From: Lacinutrix jangbogonensis
GTDB lineage: Bacteria; Bacteroidota; Bacteroidia; Flavobacteriales; Flavobacteriaceae
DNA: 64,000 nt
Direction: 5' to 3'
Assembly (NCBI RefSeq): GCF_000797445.1
Contig: NZ_JSWF01000017.1
Coordinates: 62,001 to 126,000, forward strand
Both the position numbers and the translations under genes were made by a program. How positions within the stretch are numbered: position 1 is the stretch's first letter; each line of letters begins with the position of its first letter. Of the stretch, positions 45,301-53,049 are shown piece by piece. Below the pieces are notes generated by a model. That model worked only from the letters and a program-made list of their open reading frames with translations. It made no database searches and was not told where the DNA came from.

Positions 45301-45674
45301 AAAACACAGCGCAACAATTACAAATTGATGATTTACTAGCAAGAATGGATGCACGTGAATTATGTGGATGTAATACCTTAACAGCTGTAGAACATAATCA
45401 TGATGCTGAATCTAGAGGCCCTATTTTATACCAAAATATTCCAAACCCTTATAACGGAACAACATCTATTAAATATTTTGTACCAACAGATAATAAGAAT
45501 GCTGCCATCGTATTTAGTAACAATGCAGGACAAGTTATAGATAACGTTGAACTTAAAAACTTAGGTGAGCAAGAAATATATTTTAATAGTGAGTCTCTTT
45601 CTAGTGGTTTATATTACTATACTTTATATGTTAATGGTAGTAGAATAGATACTAAAAAAATGATTGTAGATTAA
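42306..45674 (+). CDS. YadA-head-like adhesin with stalk repeats and T9SS C-terminal domain
   Basis: This 1122-residue protein has a signal peptide (1-21). Residues about 40-460 are degenerate repeats such as NTFIGYEAG and AVAIGNAATA, like the left-handed beta-roll head of trimeric autotransporter adhesins (AIG..A pattern). A junction (ASLDLTGTTKGLQLNRMLTA, MYYWDGTAWQ) follows. Residues 523-962 are fourteen tandem repeats, four of 30 residues (QALSVAANVLSITGDAGTVD...) and ten of 32 (QTLALDGSNNLSIAGGNSVD...). Next is a short coiled-coil segment, and the last ~75 residues (NIPNPYNGTTSIKYFVPTDN to KKMIVD) are a T9SS type A tail. It lacks the usual type V beta-barrel anchor. It is likely a surface adhesin fibre. 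Confidence 0.88.
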   Translation: MKKFYLLLCAVLLSVVSMQAQTLNETQGINGVDISSGVNITSGDFNTFYGDSTGSFITSGSRMVLMGYAAGRSMTTSSELIAIGYLAGYSNTSGFDNTFIGYEAGRLNTSGGDNTFIGAESGEMNTTGYDNTFVGEESGTNNTTGYENTFIGEDAGFSNTTGYKQTFIGNEVGISSDVGYRNTGVGSESMSDVDEGHHNTGLGDSAAIDIGDGIYNTMVGAAAGVATEYGDYNTFIGAQAGWDNNRTNNTTNANHNTYLGFSAGFTNREGQYNVGIGSLADFDNNNRSNALFIGYDLTVGNNNILGIGNRAFADGQYSVSLGHDHDIRGQNSIMMGYLGNMQALADYSVGIGDRVDIEENDVVGIGNLVDVDNQQAVAIGSNTVAQNDGAIVIGYAATSTDPTALDPTNNIAIGHSVNVQGTNAVAIGNAATASNDNTMVLGGVTNPLSVGIGTDTPNAKASLDLTGTTKGLQLNRMLTAERTAFGTTLAVVDEGMVVYDNELDNMYYWDGTAWQTSSNTDGQALSVAANVLSITGDAGTVDLSGYLDNTDTQALSVAANVLSITGDAGTVDLSSYLDNTDTQTLALDGSNNLSIAGGNSVDLSGLSDGTGTDSQTLALDGSNNLSIAGGNSIDLSGLADGTGTDSQTLALDGSNNLSIAGGNSVDLSGLSDGTGTDSQTLVLDGSNNLSIAGGNSVDLSGLADGTGTDSQALSVAANVLSITGDAGTVDLSSYLDNTDTQTLALDGSNNLSIAGGNSVDLSGLSDGTGTDSQTLALDGSNNLSIAGGNSVDLSGLADGTGTDSQALSVAANVLSITGDAGTVDLSSYLDNTDTQTLALDGSNNLSIAGGNSVDLSGLADGTGTDSQTLALDGSSNLSIAGGNSVDLSGLADGTGTDSQTLALDGSNNLSIAGGNSVDLSGLADGTGTDSQTLALDGSNNLSIAGGNSVDLSGLVDGTGTDNQNLASATLSGNTLTVAIESGTSVNVDLSPILATLEAENTAQQLQIDDLLARMDARELCGCNTLTAVEHNHDAESRGPILYQNIPNPYNGTTSIKYFVPTDNKNAAIVFSNNAGQVIDNVELKNLGEQEIYFNSESLSSGLYYYTLYVNGSRIDTKKMIVD
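43872..45191 (+). repeat. tandem coding repeats of 90 and 96 bases
   Basis: Exactly 1320 bases: four 90-base A units and ten 96-base B units in the order AABBBBABBABBBB, coding residues 523-962 of the adhesin. Units differ mostly by silent changes, so copies probably arose by recent duplication or recombination. This region is prone to length variation and to misassembly. Confidence 0.9.
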
Positions 45675-45696
45675 TTTAATTTTTAAATCAAAATAT

Positions 45697-45725
45697 AAAA
45701 AGCTACACTTAATGTGTGGCTTTTT
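45697..45725 (+). terminator. terminator after the adhesin gene
   Basis: AAAAAGCTACAC and GTGTGGCTTTTT pair with one mismatch around TTAAT, ending in five T. It is 23 bases beyond the adhesin stop. Confidence 0.75.
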
Positions 45726-45763
45726 GTATTTTACAAAGGTTATAAATTCAATAATAAATAGTA

Positions 45764-46762
45764 ATGAAAACTGTTAACGTAGATAAACTAAATTTAGCAT
45801 TATTGCTATTCAGTTTCGTTTTGGCTTGTTTTCTACCATTTGAGTTATTTCTATTTGGTTATGCTGTTTTAGGACCTTTACATTATCTAACAGAAACAAA
45901 CTGGATAAGAGATAAAAATTACTTTGTAGTTAATCCCAATTGGAAATTTTTAGTACTAACAGCAGCTATAATATATTCACTACCGTTTGTTTTTAATCTC
46001 TCTTTTTTTTTCCAATTTAATGAGTATTCTATTATACAATTCTTAACCGTTGGGTTAGTGAAATACACTAATGGTTTATTGTTTTTTATTCTAATTTCTG
46101 CAATCCTTTCTGTATTCTATAAAACCTATAAAGCACTATTAATTAGTTTTTTAGTTACTTTGTTTGTTTCTTTTTGGATCTATAATACAACAACCTACGC
46201 GTTGCTTTTTGGTCTATTATTACCTACTATTATTCATGTATATTTATTTACCATATTGTTTATGCTTTATGGTGTAAAAAAGAACACAAATACATTTGGA
46301 ATTATTAATATTATACTCATTATAGCATTACCGTTGTCCTTACTCTTTTTAGATACAGATCTCTTTAATTATAGTTTCTCTCAAACGGTAAAAGATAATT
46401 ATGTAAATAATAGATTTCACTCACTAAATGCAAATCTTGCAAAGTTATTTGGTGTTTATGCAGATTTAAAATTTTTCTTTTATGAAAAAGTAGATTTAAA
46501 AATTCAAATATTTATAACATTTGCATACATCTACCATTATTTAAATTGGTTTTCTAAAACCACAATTATTGGTTGGCACAAACAGCTAACAGCAAAAAAA
46601 GGCATAGTTATAACATCAATTTGGGTGCTAATAGTATGTAGTTATCTGTACAGCTATAGATTAGGATTAATTCTATCTATATTTCTAAGTATTATACATG
46701 TTATGCTGGAATTTCCTCTTAATGTTATTACAATAAAAAGTTTATTTACTAGAAAAAAATAA
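45764..46762 (+). CDS. multi-pass membrane protein with conserved-looking histidines
   Basis: This 332-residue protein has about eight or nine hydrophobic helices. It is not recognised, but histidines sit at membrane-face positions: LGPLHYLTET, LPTIIHVY, YIYHYLNW (near 255-262), TTIIGWHK and IIHVMLEFPLN. That spacing recalls metal-binding membrane enzymes (for example desaturase- or Brp/Blh-like folds) but no diagnostic box is present. It starts 90 bases after the adhesin stop, beyond a terminator, so co-transcription is uncertain. It is followed by a bidirectional terminator before the M42 gene. Confidence 0.7.
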   Translation: MKTVNVDKLNLALLLFSFVLACFLPFELFLFGYAVLGPLHYLTETNWIRDKNYFVVNPNWKFLVLTAAIIYSLPFVFNLSFFFQFNEYSIIQFLTVGLVKYTNGLLFFILISAILSVFYKTYKALLISFLVTLFVSFWIYNTTTYALLFGLLLPTIIHVYLFTILFMLYGVKKNTNTFGIINIILIIALPLSLLFLDTDLFNYSFSQTVKDNYVNNRFHSLNANLAKLFGVYADLKFFFYEKVDLKIQIFITFAYIYHYLNWFSKTTIIGWHKQLTAKKGIVITSIWVLIVCSYLYSYRLGLILSIFLSIIHVMLEFPLNVITIKSLFTRKK

Positions 46763-46811
46763 AGTAGTTGTTTGAAAAGGATATTAAAAAATTAAACACA
46801 AACAAAACGCT

Positions 46812-46842
46812 ATAAAAAAAGCCTCAATTAAGAGGCTTTTTT
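46812..46842. terminator. bidirectional terminator
   Basis: A-run, GCCTC (46821-46825) pairing with GAGGC (46832-46836), then six T. It lies between the convergent membrane-protein and M42 genes and ends both transcripts. Confidence 0.85.
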
Positions 46843-46868
46843 AGTTTTATGTAAATGTTGTTTTGTGT

Positions 46869-47957
46869 CTATTTAAAATAGCTAAACGTTTCACCATCTT
46901 CAATTTTTAATAGCGTTTCGTAAATTAGTTTAATTACATTTTCTACATCATCTCTGTGCACTGTTTCTACTGTTGTATGCATATAACGTAGAGGCAAGGA
47001 GATTAATGCAGAAGCAACACCACCATTACTATAAGCAAAAGCATCTGTATCTGTTCCTGTTGCTCTTGATAATGCAGCACGTTGAAAAGGAATTTTCTTT
47101 TCTTCGGCCGTATCTGTAATTAAATCACGCAATTTTTGTTGTACAGCAGGAGCATAAGCAATAACTGGACCTTTTCCAATTTCAGCTTCACCTTGTACTT
47201 TCATATCAATCATTGGAGTAGTGGTGTCATGTGTTACATCGGTAACAATTGCTACGTTTGGTTTAATTGTATGTGTAATCATTTCCGCACCACGTAAACC
47301 AATTTCTTCTTGTACAGAATTGGTAATATAAAGTCCAAATGGTAATGTTTTCTTATTCTCTTTAAGTAAACGCGCGACTTCGGCAATCATAAATCCGCCC
47401 ATTCTGTTATCTAATGCACGACAAACAAAATTGTTTTTATTTAAAATATGAAATTCATCTGGATACGTAATAACGCAACCAATATGTACACCCAATTCTT
47501 TAACTTCTTCTTTGGTTTTACAACCACAATCTATAAAAATATTGTCTGGTTTTGGAGCTTTCTCATTAGCCCTGTTTCTAGTATGTATTGCTGGCCAACC
47601 AAAAACACCTTTTACAATCCCTTTTTTAGTATGAATATTCACTATTTTACTAGGTGCAATTTGGTGATCACTACCACCATTTCTTACCACGTAAATTAAA
47701 CCTTTATCGTCTATATAGTTAACATACCAAGAGATTTCATCTGCATGACCTTCTATAACTACTTTGTATTTAGCCTCTGGATTTATTACACCAACAGCAG
47801 TACCATAAGTATCTGTAAAAAACTCATCGACATATGGTTTTAAGTAATCCATCCATATTTTTTGCCCATCCCATTCGTAACCTGTAGGTGAAGCGTTGTT
47901 TAAATATTTCTCTAAAAAGTCCATAGACTTTTTGTTAAGTATGCTCTTTTTTGCCAT
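46869..47957 (-). CDS. M42 family metallopeptidase (glutamyl aminopeptidase/endoglucanase M type)
   Basis: This 362-residue zinc aminopeptidase shows family segments EGHADEISWYVN (metal-binding His and Asp), CRALDNRMGG, VQEEIGLRGAEM, ATGTDTDAF and PLRYMHTTVET. M42 enzymes form large tetrahedral cytosolic complexes that trim peptides. Length is typical (about 350). It is divergent from the DUF4294 gene with 103 bases between starts. The start at 47957 gives MAKKSILNKKSMDFLEKYLN. Confidence 0.94.
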   Translation of the reverse strand: MAKKSILNKKSMDFLEKYLNNASPTGYEWDGQKIWMDYLKPYVDEFFTDTYGTAVGVINPEAKYKVVIEGHADEISWYVNYIDDKGLIYVVRNGGSDHQIAPSKIVNIHTKKGIVKGVFGWPAIHTRNRANEKAPKPDNIFIDCGCKTKEEVKELGVHIGCVITYPDEFHILNKNNFVCRALDNRMGGFMIAEVARLLKENKKTLPFGLYITNSVQEEIGLRGAEMITHTIKPNVAIVTDVTHDTTTPMIDMKVQGEAEIGKGPVIAYAPAVQQKLRDLITDTAEEKKIPFQRAALSRATGTDTDAFAYSNGGVASALISLPLRYMHTTVETVHRDDVENVIKLIYETLLKIEDGETFSYFK

Positions 47958-47999
47958 TGTTTTCTAATTTTTCACTAAAATAACAATATTCGCATTTAA

Positions 48000-48033
48000 T
48001 TGGTAGTTAACAATAGTATAATTATTAATTTTG
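48000..48033 (+). promoter_or_regulatory. candidate promoter of the DUF4294 gene
   Basis: TTG at 48000-48002 and TAATTTTG at 48026-48033, spacing 23, fit the -33/-7 pattern. It lies upstream of the 48061 ATG. Confidence 0.4.
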
Positions 48034-48060
48034 TAGCAGAAGCTTAAACTTTTTTTTGGA

Positions 48061-48780
48061 ATGGTTTTAGTAGCACTTATTTATATGAAGTATATTTTAC
48101 CACTTTTAATGGTATTTCCGATACTTATTTTCGGACAAACCTTTGAGATAGATCAAGATTCAACGCAAGTGGAATACATGATTATTGAAGGTGATTCTAT
48201 TCCGCGTGAAGCCATCAACCTTGATGAGGTGTTGCTTTTACATAAATTAAAATTCGATAGTAAAGAAAATAGAAGGCGTTATTATATTTTAAGACGAAAA
48301 ACAATAAAAGTCTATCCTTATGCAAAAATGGCTGCAGAAAGGTTAGACTCGTTAACCAAGCAATTGTTAACTTTAGATTCTAAAAGAAAGAAAAAAAGAT
48401 ATGCCAAGAAAGTTCAAAAATATATTGAAAGTGAGTTTTCTGTTGAATTAAAAAAAATGACGAGAACCGAGGGACAGATTCTTATTAAACTCATTCACAG
48501 ACAAACAGGAAAAACTACATTCTCATTAATTAAAGAGCTTAGAAATGGTTGGAGAGCCTTTTGGTTTAATAGTACAGCCAGTTTGTTCGATATTTCTTTA
48601 AAAAGAGAATTCGATCCGAAAAATGTTAAAGAAGATTATCTAATTGAAGATATCCTTCAACGTAATTTTCAAATTGGGATATTAAAAGAACAGAAATCGG
48701 CTTTAGATATAGATTTTTTTGACCTTACCAACAAATGGTTAAACGACGAAAAAAAGCAATTAGTACCAAACAAAAACTAA
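48061..48780 (+). CDS. DUF4294 exported protein
   Basis: This 239-residue protein has a signal peptide and a central basic helical region (RRRYYILRRKTIKVYPYAKM, then AAERLDSLTKQLLTLDSKRK) that fits DUF4294, a family largely restricted to Bacteroidota and without a known role. The start at 48061 gives a long leader (MVLVALIYMKYI). The ATG at 48085 (MKYILPLLMVFPILIFGQ) makes a more typical signal peptide and is a good alternative. The downstream hemolysin III gene starts 9 bases after its stop. Confidence 0.85.
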   Translation: MVLVALIYMKYILPLLMVFPILIFGQTFEIDQDSTQVEYMIIEGDSIPREAINLDEVLLLHKLKFDSKENRRRYYILRRKTIKVYPYAKMAAERLDSLTKQLLTLDSKRKKKRYAKKVQKYIESEFSVELKKMTRTEGQILIKLIHRQTGKTTFSLIKELRNGWRAFWFNSTASLFDISLKREFDPKNVKEDYLIEDILQRNFQIGILKEQKSALDIDFFDLTNKWLNDEKKQLVPNKN

Positions 48781-48788
48781 AACCTTAA

Positions 48789-49415
48789 ATGCGTATACAA
48801 ACACAACACGAAGAGCACTGGAACGCTATCACTCACCTTATTGGAGCTGTTTTAGGTGTTGTAGGTTTAATAGTCCTGGTGCTTAAAGATACCGAAAAAA
48901 CATCTTACAGTTTATTTAGTGTTATTATTTACGGACTGTCTATAGTCATCCTTTTTTCTGCTTCTACAGCGTATCATTACATAAAAAAGGAAAAGTATAA
49001 ACACACCTTTAGAATTATAGATCATATAAGTATCTATTTTCTTATTGCAGGAACATACACGCCAGTTTTACTGGTGACTTTAGAGCAGAGTTTAGGTTGG
49101 GTTTTGTTTGCTGTTGTTTGGGGAATTGCAGCTTTTGGTGTGGTTTTAAAAATTTTATTTACGGGTAAGTTTGAAACTTTTTCTACACTACTATACCTTG
49201 TAATGGGTTGGCTAGTTGTATTCGATTTTTCGAAGTTATCGGAGCTAATGGATACTAATGGTATTTATTTATTAGCTGCTGGTGGTTTTGCTTATACTGT
49301 AGGTATTGTTTTTTATGCTGTAGATAAAATCCCTTATAATCATGTTATTTGGCACTTATTTGTACTTGCAGGAGCTGTTTTTCACTTTTTTATGGTTTAT
49401 GGTTATGTTGTATAG
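48789..49415 (+). CDS. hemolysin III / PAQR family membrane protein
   Basis: This 208-residue protein with seven hydrophobic helices has the PAQR-like zinc-site residues in SASTAYHY (near residue 60) and the paired histidines in YNHVIWHLFVLAGAVFHFF (near 180-200). It begins with HEEHWNAITHLIGA, the family's N-terminal mark. The bacterial members are called hemolysin III, but a lysis role is doubtful and membrane lipid sensing is suggested for eukaryotic relatives. It is probably translated in tandem with DUF4294. Confidence 0.9.
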   Translation: MRIQTQHEEHWNAITHLIGAVLGVVGLIVLVLKDTEKTSYSLFSVIIYGLSIVILFSASTAYHYIKKEKYKHTFRIIDHISIYFLIAGTYTPVLLVTLEQSLGWVLFAVVWGIAAFGVVLKILFTGKFETFSTLLYLVMGWLVVFDFSKLSELMDTNGIYLLAAGGFAYTVGIVFYAVDKIPYNHVIWHLFVLAGAVFHFFMVYGYVV

Positions 49416-49464
49416 CGTGTACTATTTTACGCTCTAGTTACACTTAGTATGTTTTTCTGTTTTT

Positions 49465-49493
49465 GATAAAAAAGATATCCAATCTTTTTTATC
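49465..49493 (+). terminator. terminator after hemolysin III
   Basis: GATAAAAAAGAT and ATCTTTTTTATC form a perfect 12-bp stem around ATCCA, 49 bases after the hemolysin III stop. Confidence 0.7.
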
Positions 49494-49523
49494 AGAAACC
49501 CTTATATCTAAAAGATTATAGAC

Positions 49524-49869
49524 TTATTTGTCATCAATATATTTAATTTTTAAGACATCAAAACCAAAGTCAAAAATTCTAGTATCCAATTTCGAGTAAA
49601 TGATAGAATTAATTGGAGTTTCTATTTCTCGGGTAGTACTGGAATTAACTTTAATAAGCTCTTTCTCAATTGAGTATTTTATTAAATGATTAGTCGATCT
49701 TCTTATAATAATTATACTTATTAGAATCTACAGTGCAAAATTAAAGATAAATACCATAAAATTATTTTAACATATATGAGCCATCTTTTATTATATATAT
49801 TACTAAAAAAAGAAGCAGTATAATTGGAATTAAAAACGTGTTAATTAATATCCTATTCTTTAAACTCAT
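49524..49869 (-). pseudogene. decayed small gene, possible membrane-anchored protein
   Basis: On the minus strand an ATG at 49867-49869 gives MSLKNRILINTFLIPIILLL and a further hydrophobic stretch, and stops after 35 codons. Downstream, in other frames, coding-like sequence continues (CTVDSNKYNYYKKID, then HLIKYSIEKELIKVNSSTTR and IFDFGFDVLKIKYIDDK) to a stop at 49524. Two frame breaks would be needed to join these parts. No known family is recognised. It may be a gene relic, and the rest of the 508-base gap (49416-49923) has only the terminator hairpin. Confidence 0.35.
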
Positions 49870-49923
49870 TTTTTATAATTAAGTACAATGTGTTATAAGA
49901 AATAACTCTTACTAATTATAGGT

Positions 49924-50148
49924 TTATTCTATAATCTCGTAGTCAATACTTAGTTTTCGAAAAGCTCTTAAAGCAGAACCGGAGTTTTTATCTTCTACCT
50001 CAATATCTACAGCGTCTCCTTCTAAGAGTATATCTGTAAGTTCATTAGCCAAAGATCCACCAACGCTAGACGAAACCTCTGCAATACATTTGGCTATCGC
50101 TCTTCTATCTGGTCTCTGTGCATCACAGGACAATAAGTTTAATTTCAT
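49924..50148 (-). CDS. small protein, 74 residues, unknown
   Basis: This protein has the sequence pattern MKLNLLSCDAQRPDRRAIAK, SSVGGSLANELTDILLEGDA and VEDKNSGSALRAFRKLSIDY. It has an alternating helix-strand layout with the end ALRAFRKLSIDYEII, which slightly recalls the ribosomal L7/L12 C-terminal fold, but that is a guess. No signal or membrane helix is seen. It is bordered by a 9-bp-arm hairpin on its upstream side and a relic gene downstream. Function unknown. Confidence 0.55.
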   Translation of the reverse strand: MKLNLLSCDAQRPDRRAIAKCIAEVSSSVGGSLANELTDILLEGDAVDIEVEDKNSGSALRAFRKLSIDYEIIE

Positions 50149-50211
50149 AATGATTATTTATTGATGTAAGATACTAAAGTTGTGATAAGTCTCTGTTATA
50201 CTTATATGATT

Positions 50212-50235
50212 ATTCTTTTAGCTCTTTAAAAGAAT
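50212..50235. other. inverted repeat, 9-bp arms
   Basis: ATTCTTTTA (50212-50220) and TAAAAGAAT (50227-50235) form a perfect hairpin with a 6-base loop. It lies upstream of the 74-residue gene and could be a terminator or leader structure. The 407-base gap (50149-50555) has this hairpin and that at 50387; no gene was seen. Confidence 0.5.
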
Positions 50236-50386
50236 TTGTTTTTACTGTTACCTAGCATTTATTTACGTTAGCTAGAGTAGTTAAATATTTTTTAGGTGAA
50301 TTCAATATTGGAAATTTCGTTTACCGGTTGGTATAAGAGCAGTAGCAGATTAAAAAGCACTAGGTTTCGGATTGAAATATACTTTA

Positions 50387-50436
50387 ATAAAAGCAATAGC
50401 GGTTTGATTAAGCACCTAAACCGCTATTGCTTTTAT
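50387..50436 (-). terminator. 19-bp perfect hairpin after the GH18 gene
   Basis: ATAAAAGCAATAGCGGTTT (50387-50405) pairs fully with AAACCGCTATTGCTTTTAT (50418-50436) around a 12-base loop. The minus strand leaves it with TTTTATTAAA, so it may terminate the GH18 transcript. The length and AACCGCTATTG sequence also resemble an integrated intergenic repeat. Confidence 0.6.
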
Positions 50437-50555
50437 ATGTTGTTGTATGCCGTTTTTATTCTATTCTTTTACTTCTTTTTGTCTAAAAATAGGTTTCCTT
50501 TTTAAAGCTTGAACTAGTGTTGTGGTTGCAAGAAGTCCGTACAACAGAGAAATAA

Positions 50556-51884
50556 TTATTGCTGCTTTTGTGTTTTTATATTTGTGGCAAATTTATCTTC
50601 TATTACGTCCCATAAATCAGTGTAACCATCATCATACCCTAAAGCCCAAATTCCAACTCCCTTTAACTTTTTACTCATGGCGAAGTCGTACTTCTTGCCT
50701 AATGTATAATCATCATCGAACCAAATTTCTTGTGTTGTCTCATCATCAAATGTTAAACTATAATAATTTGTCATGCTTTTATCATCTCTGTAGGCATTAA
50801 CTTTCACTTCGTCATTATCAATATATTTTTTTCTAATTTCACTGTAAGTTAATGGTTTTTCATAGGTACTTCTATTGTAAACAGCACTACCATTTTGCTC
50901 AAGCTCTCCTTTCCATAAGCTTCCATAATAAGGAAGTGCCAAAATTGTTTTTTCAGGCTTAATTCCTTCATTCAAATAATATGCTACGGTCGTTGAAAGA
51001 CTCAACGAAGAATTTTCTGCAGACCTTAAAGGAGCAACTGCACCTTGAGCTTTCTCACCGATATGGTAGTCGTAACCCATTATTACAAATAAATCAGTAT
51101 AATTTTGGAGTTCTTTAACCTCAAAAATATCTCGACTATTAGAGGTAGGCAAAGTCATCGATAAATAAAACGTTTTGCCTTCTTTTGAATAAATATTATC
51201 AAAACTTTCTCTAAAATATCGAACAAATCTGTTTAATTGTTCTCTTTTAAAGTAAGAGATGCCTTCAAAATTTAAATCAACTCCGTCTGCATTTCTATCT
51301 AAAAGAAGTCCGGTTAAGGTTTTAACAAGAACATCCCATCTATCTTTATTCTCCAAAAATTTAGTATTATTTTCAAAACCGTGAGAAGAAACCGTTAATA
51401 ACACACGAGTGTTTTTGGCTCTTGCAGAATCAATCATGGCGGTTGTTTTCCATTCTTCAATTTGTTCTGGGTTTGTATATCCTCCAGTAGCTGGGTCTAT
51501 TTTATATGACAAATAAGAGATGGTAGAAAGCAGCTCAAAAGGATAATTTTTCCATTTATTACCCATCCAATATGGATGCCACCCAAAGACTTCCTTATTT
51601 AGTTTTATCGTTTTGTAGTTTTTATCCTTAACAGAATAAACATCTTGTATTGAATCTATAGATTCTGTTTTGTCGTCTGATTGATTTGCTAATTTTTCAT
51701 CATTCAATCCCACACTCTTTTTAATTTTTTCTATTCCTCCCTTTGCATCTCTAAATTCTGTTTGAACTTTTCTAACACTACTTTTAAGTGTTATGCCTTC
51801 TTGGTGTGAAGTTACAAACATTATTATGGCACCTAATACTATCATTAGTAAGATACCTAGTACTATAAATTTTCTATTCATCAT
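50556..51884 (-). CDS. glycoside hydrolase family 18-like protein, membrane-anchored
   Basis: This 442-residue protein has an N-terminal signal-anchor (residues 5-26) and a TIM-barrel GH18 core from about residue 100. The motif DGVDLNFE (family DxxDxDxE; the third Asp is Asn here) holds the catalytic Glu. The nearby YDYHIGEKA and LPYYGSLWKG support the assignment, and FAMSKKLKGVGIWALGYDDG closes the barrel. YaaH-type and chitinase-like members hydrolyse GlcNAc polymers. The N-terminal linker (residues 30-95) is charged. It may act in the periplasm on peptidoglycan or chitin pieces. Confidence 0.85.
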   Translation of the reverse strand: MMNRKFIVLGILLMIVLGAIIMFVTSHQEGITLKSSVRKVQTEFRDAKGGIEKIKKSVGLNDEKLANQSDDKTESIDSIQDVYSVKDKNYKTIKLNKEVFGWHPYWMGNKWKNYPFELLSTISYLSYKIDPATGGYTNPEQIEEWKTTAMIDSARAKNTRVLLTVSSHGFENNTKFLENKDRWDVLVKTLTGLLLDRNADGVDLNFEGISYFKREQLNRFVRYFRESFDNIYSKEGKTFYLSMTLPTSNSRDIFEVKELQNYTDLFVIMGYDYHIGEKAQGAVAPLRSAENSSLSLSTTVAYYLNEGIKPEKTILALPYYGSLWKGELEQNGSAVYNRSTYEKPLTYSEIRKKYIDNDEVKVNAYRDDKSMTNYYSLTFDDETTQEIWFDDDYTLGKKYDFAMSKKLKGVGIWALGYDDGYTDLWDVIEDKFATNIKTQKQQ

Positions 51885-52576
51885 TTAATATTAATATATT
51901 CTTTAAAAGCTACAATGTATTTCATAATTTTATTTTTAATCTTGATTGTACCTACTGCAACTACATTATAACTTACAAGATATGATATAAAGTGGAGTTA
52001 TTAGTGAGATAAACTTCTGCTTTTTTAATATTTTTTTAATAAAATTATCACTTTTATCAAACTCAAAATTTGATGTATAGTTGTAGCTTATTACGTCCAA
52101 ACTTTGATTTTTTTTAAATGACATACAATGTTTCATTGATATGAAATCGTTTTAATGTTTTATAACAGACATTAAACGAAGTTAGCTCATATTTTTTGGA
52201 AAGTCAAGTTTTTCAACCTATCAAAAAAGGGTGTTTTAAATTTTATTATACACGTAAATTAAACAGCTTTTATTATTGATTGCTATTTTGTAAAACTGTC
52301 ACATTTTTTTAATTAAATATTACTTTAACTGACATAGTTGCTGATTTTATTTTTCATGATTTCATTCTTTTTAAAAAGGTTCTAAAGTACTTGTTTACTG
52401 TTATACAAGCACTATAGCCTATTTTGTTTCTTAACAACGTGTTTATTTATAGGTTTGTAAAGCTTCATATTAGTTTTTTGGCTTGATTTTGGCTAATAGC
52501 TTTCTGATAAGTTTAAACTAAAATAGTTTTGAATAATAATTATCCAAAACGCAATTTTAAAATTAAAGAATAGAGT
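51885..52576. other. 692-base intergenic region
   Basis: AT-rich gap between the divergent GH18 and FKBP genes. No convincing gene or RNA was seen on either strand. A TAGTTTTG (52524-52531), exact to the -7 consensus, lies 46 bases before the FKBP start. A short ACTTGT/ACAAG inverted pair lies near 52390-52410. The size would allow a small RNA or distant control sites, but nothing specific supports this. Confidence 0.5.
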
Positions 52577-53023
52577 ATGAGTCAAGTAAAAGAGAACAGC
52601 ACAGTAAAAGTAAATTATACAGGTAAATTATCTGATGGAAAGATTTTTGATACATCTGAAGGTGAAGCGCCAATAGAATTTGTTTTAGGAGAAGGAAGAT
52701 TAATTCCTGGTTTTGAAAAAGGTTTAATTGATATGAAATTAAACGAAAAGAAGACCATTACAATTCCTAAAGAGGAAGCGTACGGAGACGTTAATAAAGA
52801 TTTACTTCATGAAGTAAATAAAGCTGAGCTTCCGCAAGATATGGCTCCAGAAGTTGGAATGGGACTTGTTTCTAAAGCTCCTGATGGTAGAGAAATGAAT
52901 TTAATGGTTGTTGAAGTAAAAGAAGAAAGCATTGTTGTAGATGGCAATCATCCTTTAGCTGGTAAAGACCTTATTTTTGATCTTGAAGTGTTAGAAATTA
53001 AAGAAACTGTAATTGCTGAATAA
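52577..53023 (+). CDS. FKBP-type peptidyl-prolyl isomerase (SlyD-like)
   Basis: This 148-residue protein has the FKBP N-terminal strand (VKVNYTGKLSDGKIFDTSEG), EFVLGEGRLIPGFEKGLIDM and ITIPKEEAYG. An inserted flap-like region (NKDLLHEVNKAELPQDMAPE) is as in SlyD/FkpB, followed by HPLAGKDLIFDLEVLEI. It catalyses proline isomerisation and aids folding. It lacks the His-rich SlyD tail. No signal peptide is seen, so it is cytosolic. It is followed by a strong terminator. Confidence 0.92.
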   Translation: MSQVKENSTVKVNYTGKLSDGKIFDTSEGEAPIEFVLGEGRLIPGFEKGLIDMKLNEKKTITIPKEEAYGDVNKDLLHEVNKAELPQDMAPEVGMGLVSKAPDGREMNLMVVEVKEESIVVDGNHPLAGKDLIFDLEVLEIKETVIAE

Positions 53024-53049
53024 AGTAATTATAAATTTTAAATAATATC

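Noticed and set aside
50250-50280. CTAGC/GCTAG inverted pair as a binding site
   Set aside because: Five-base arms with a long loop are expected by chance in this AT-rich gap.
50296-50505. Plus-strand 69-residue frame over the 19-bp hairpin
   Set aside because: It spans an inverted repeat and a terminator-like region; the sequence has no family features.
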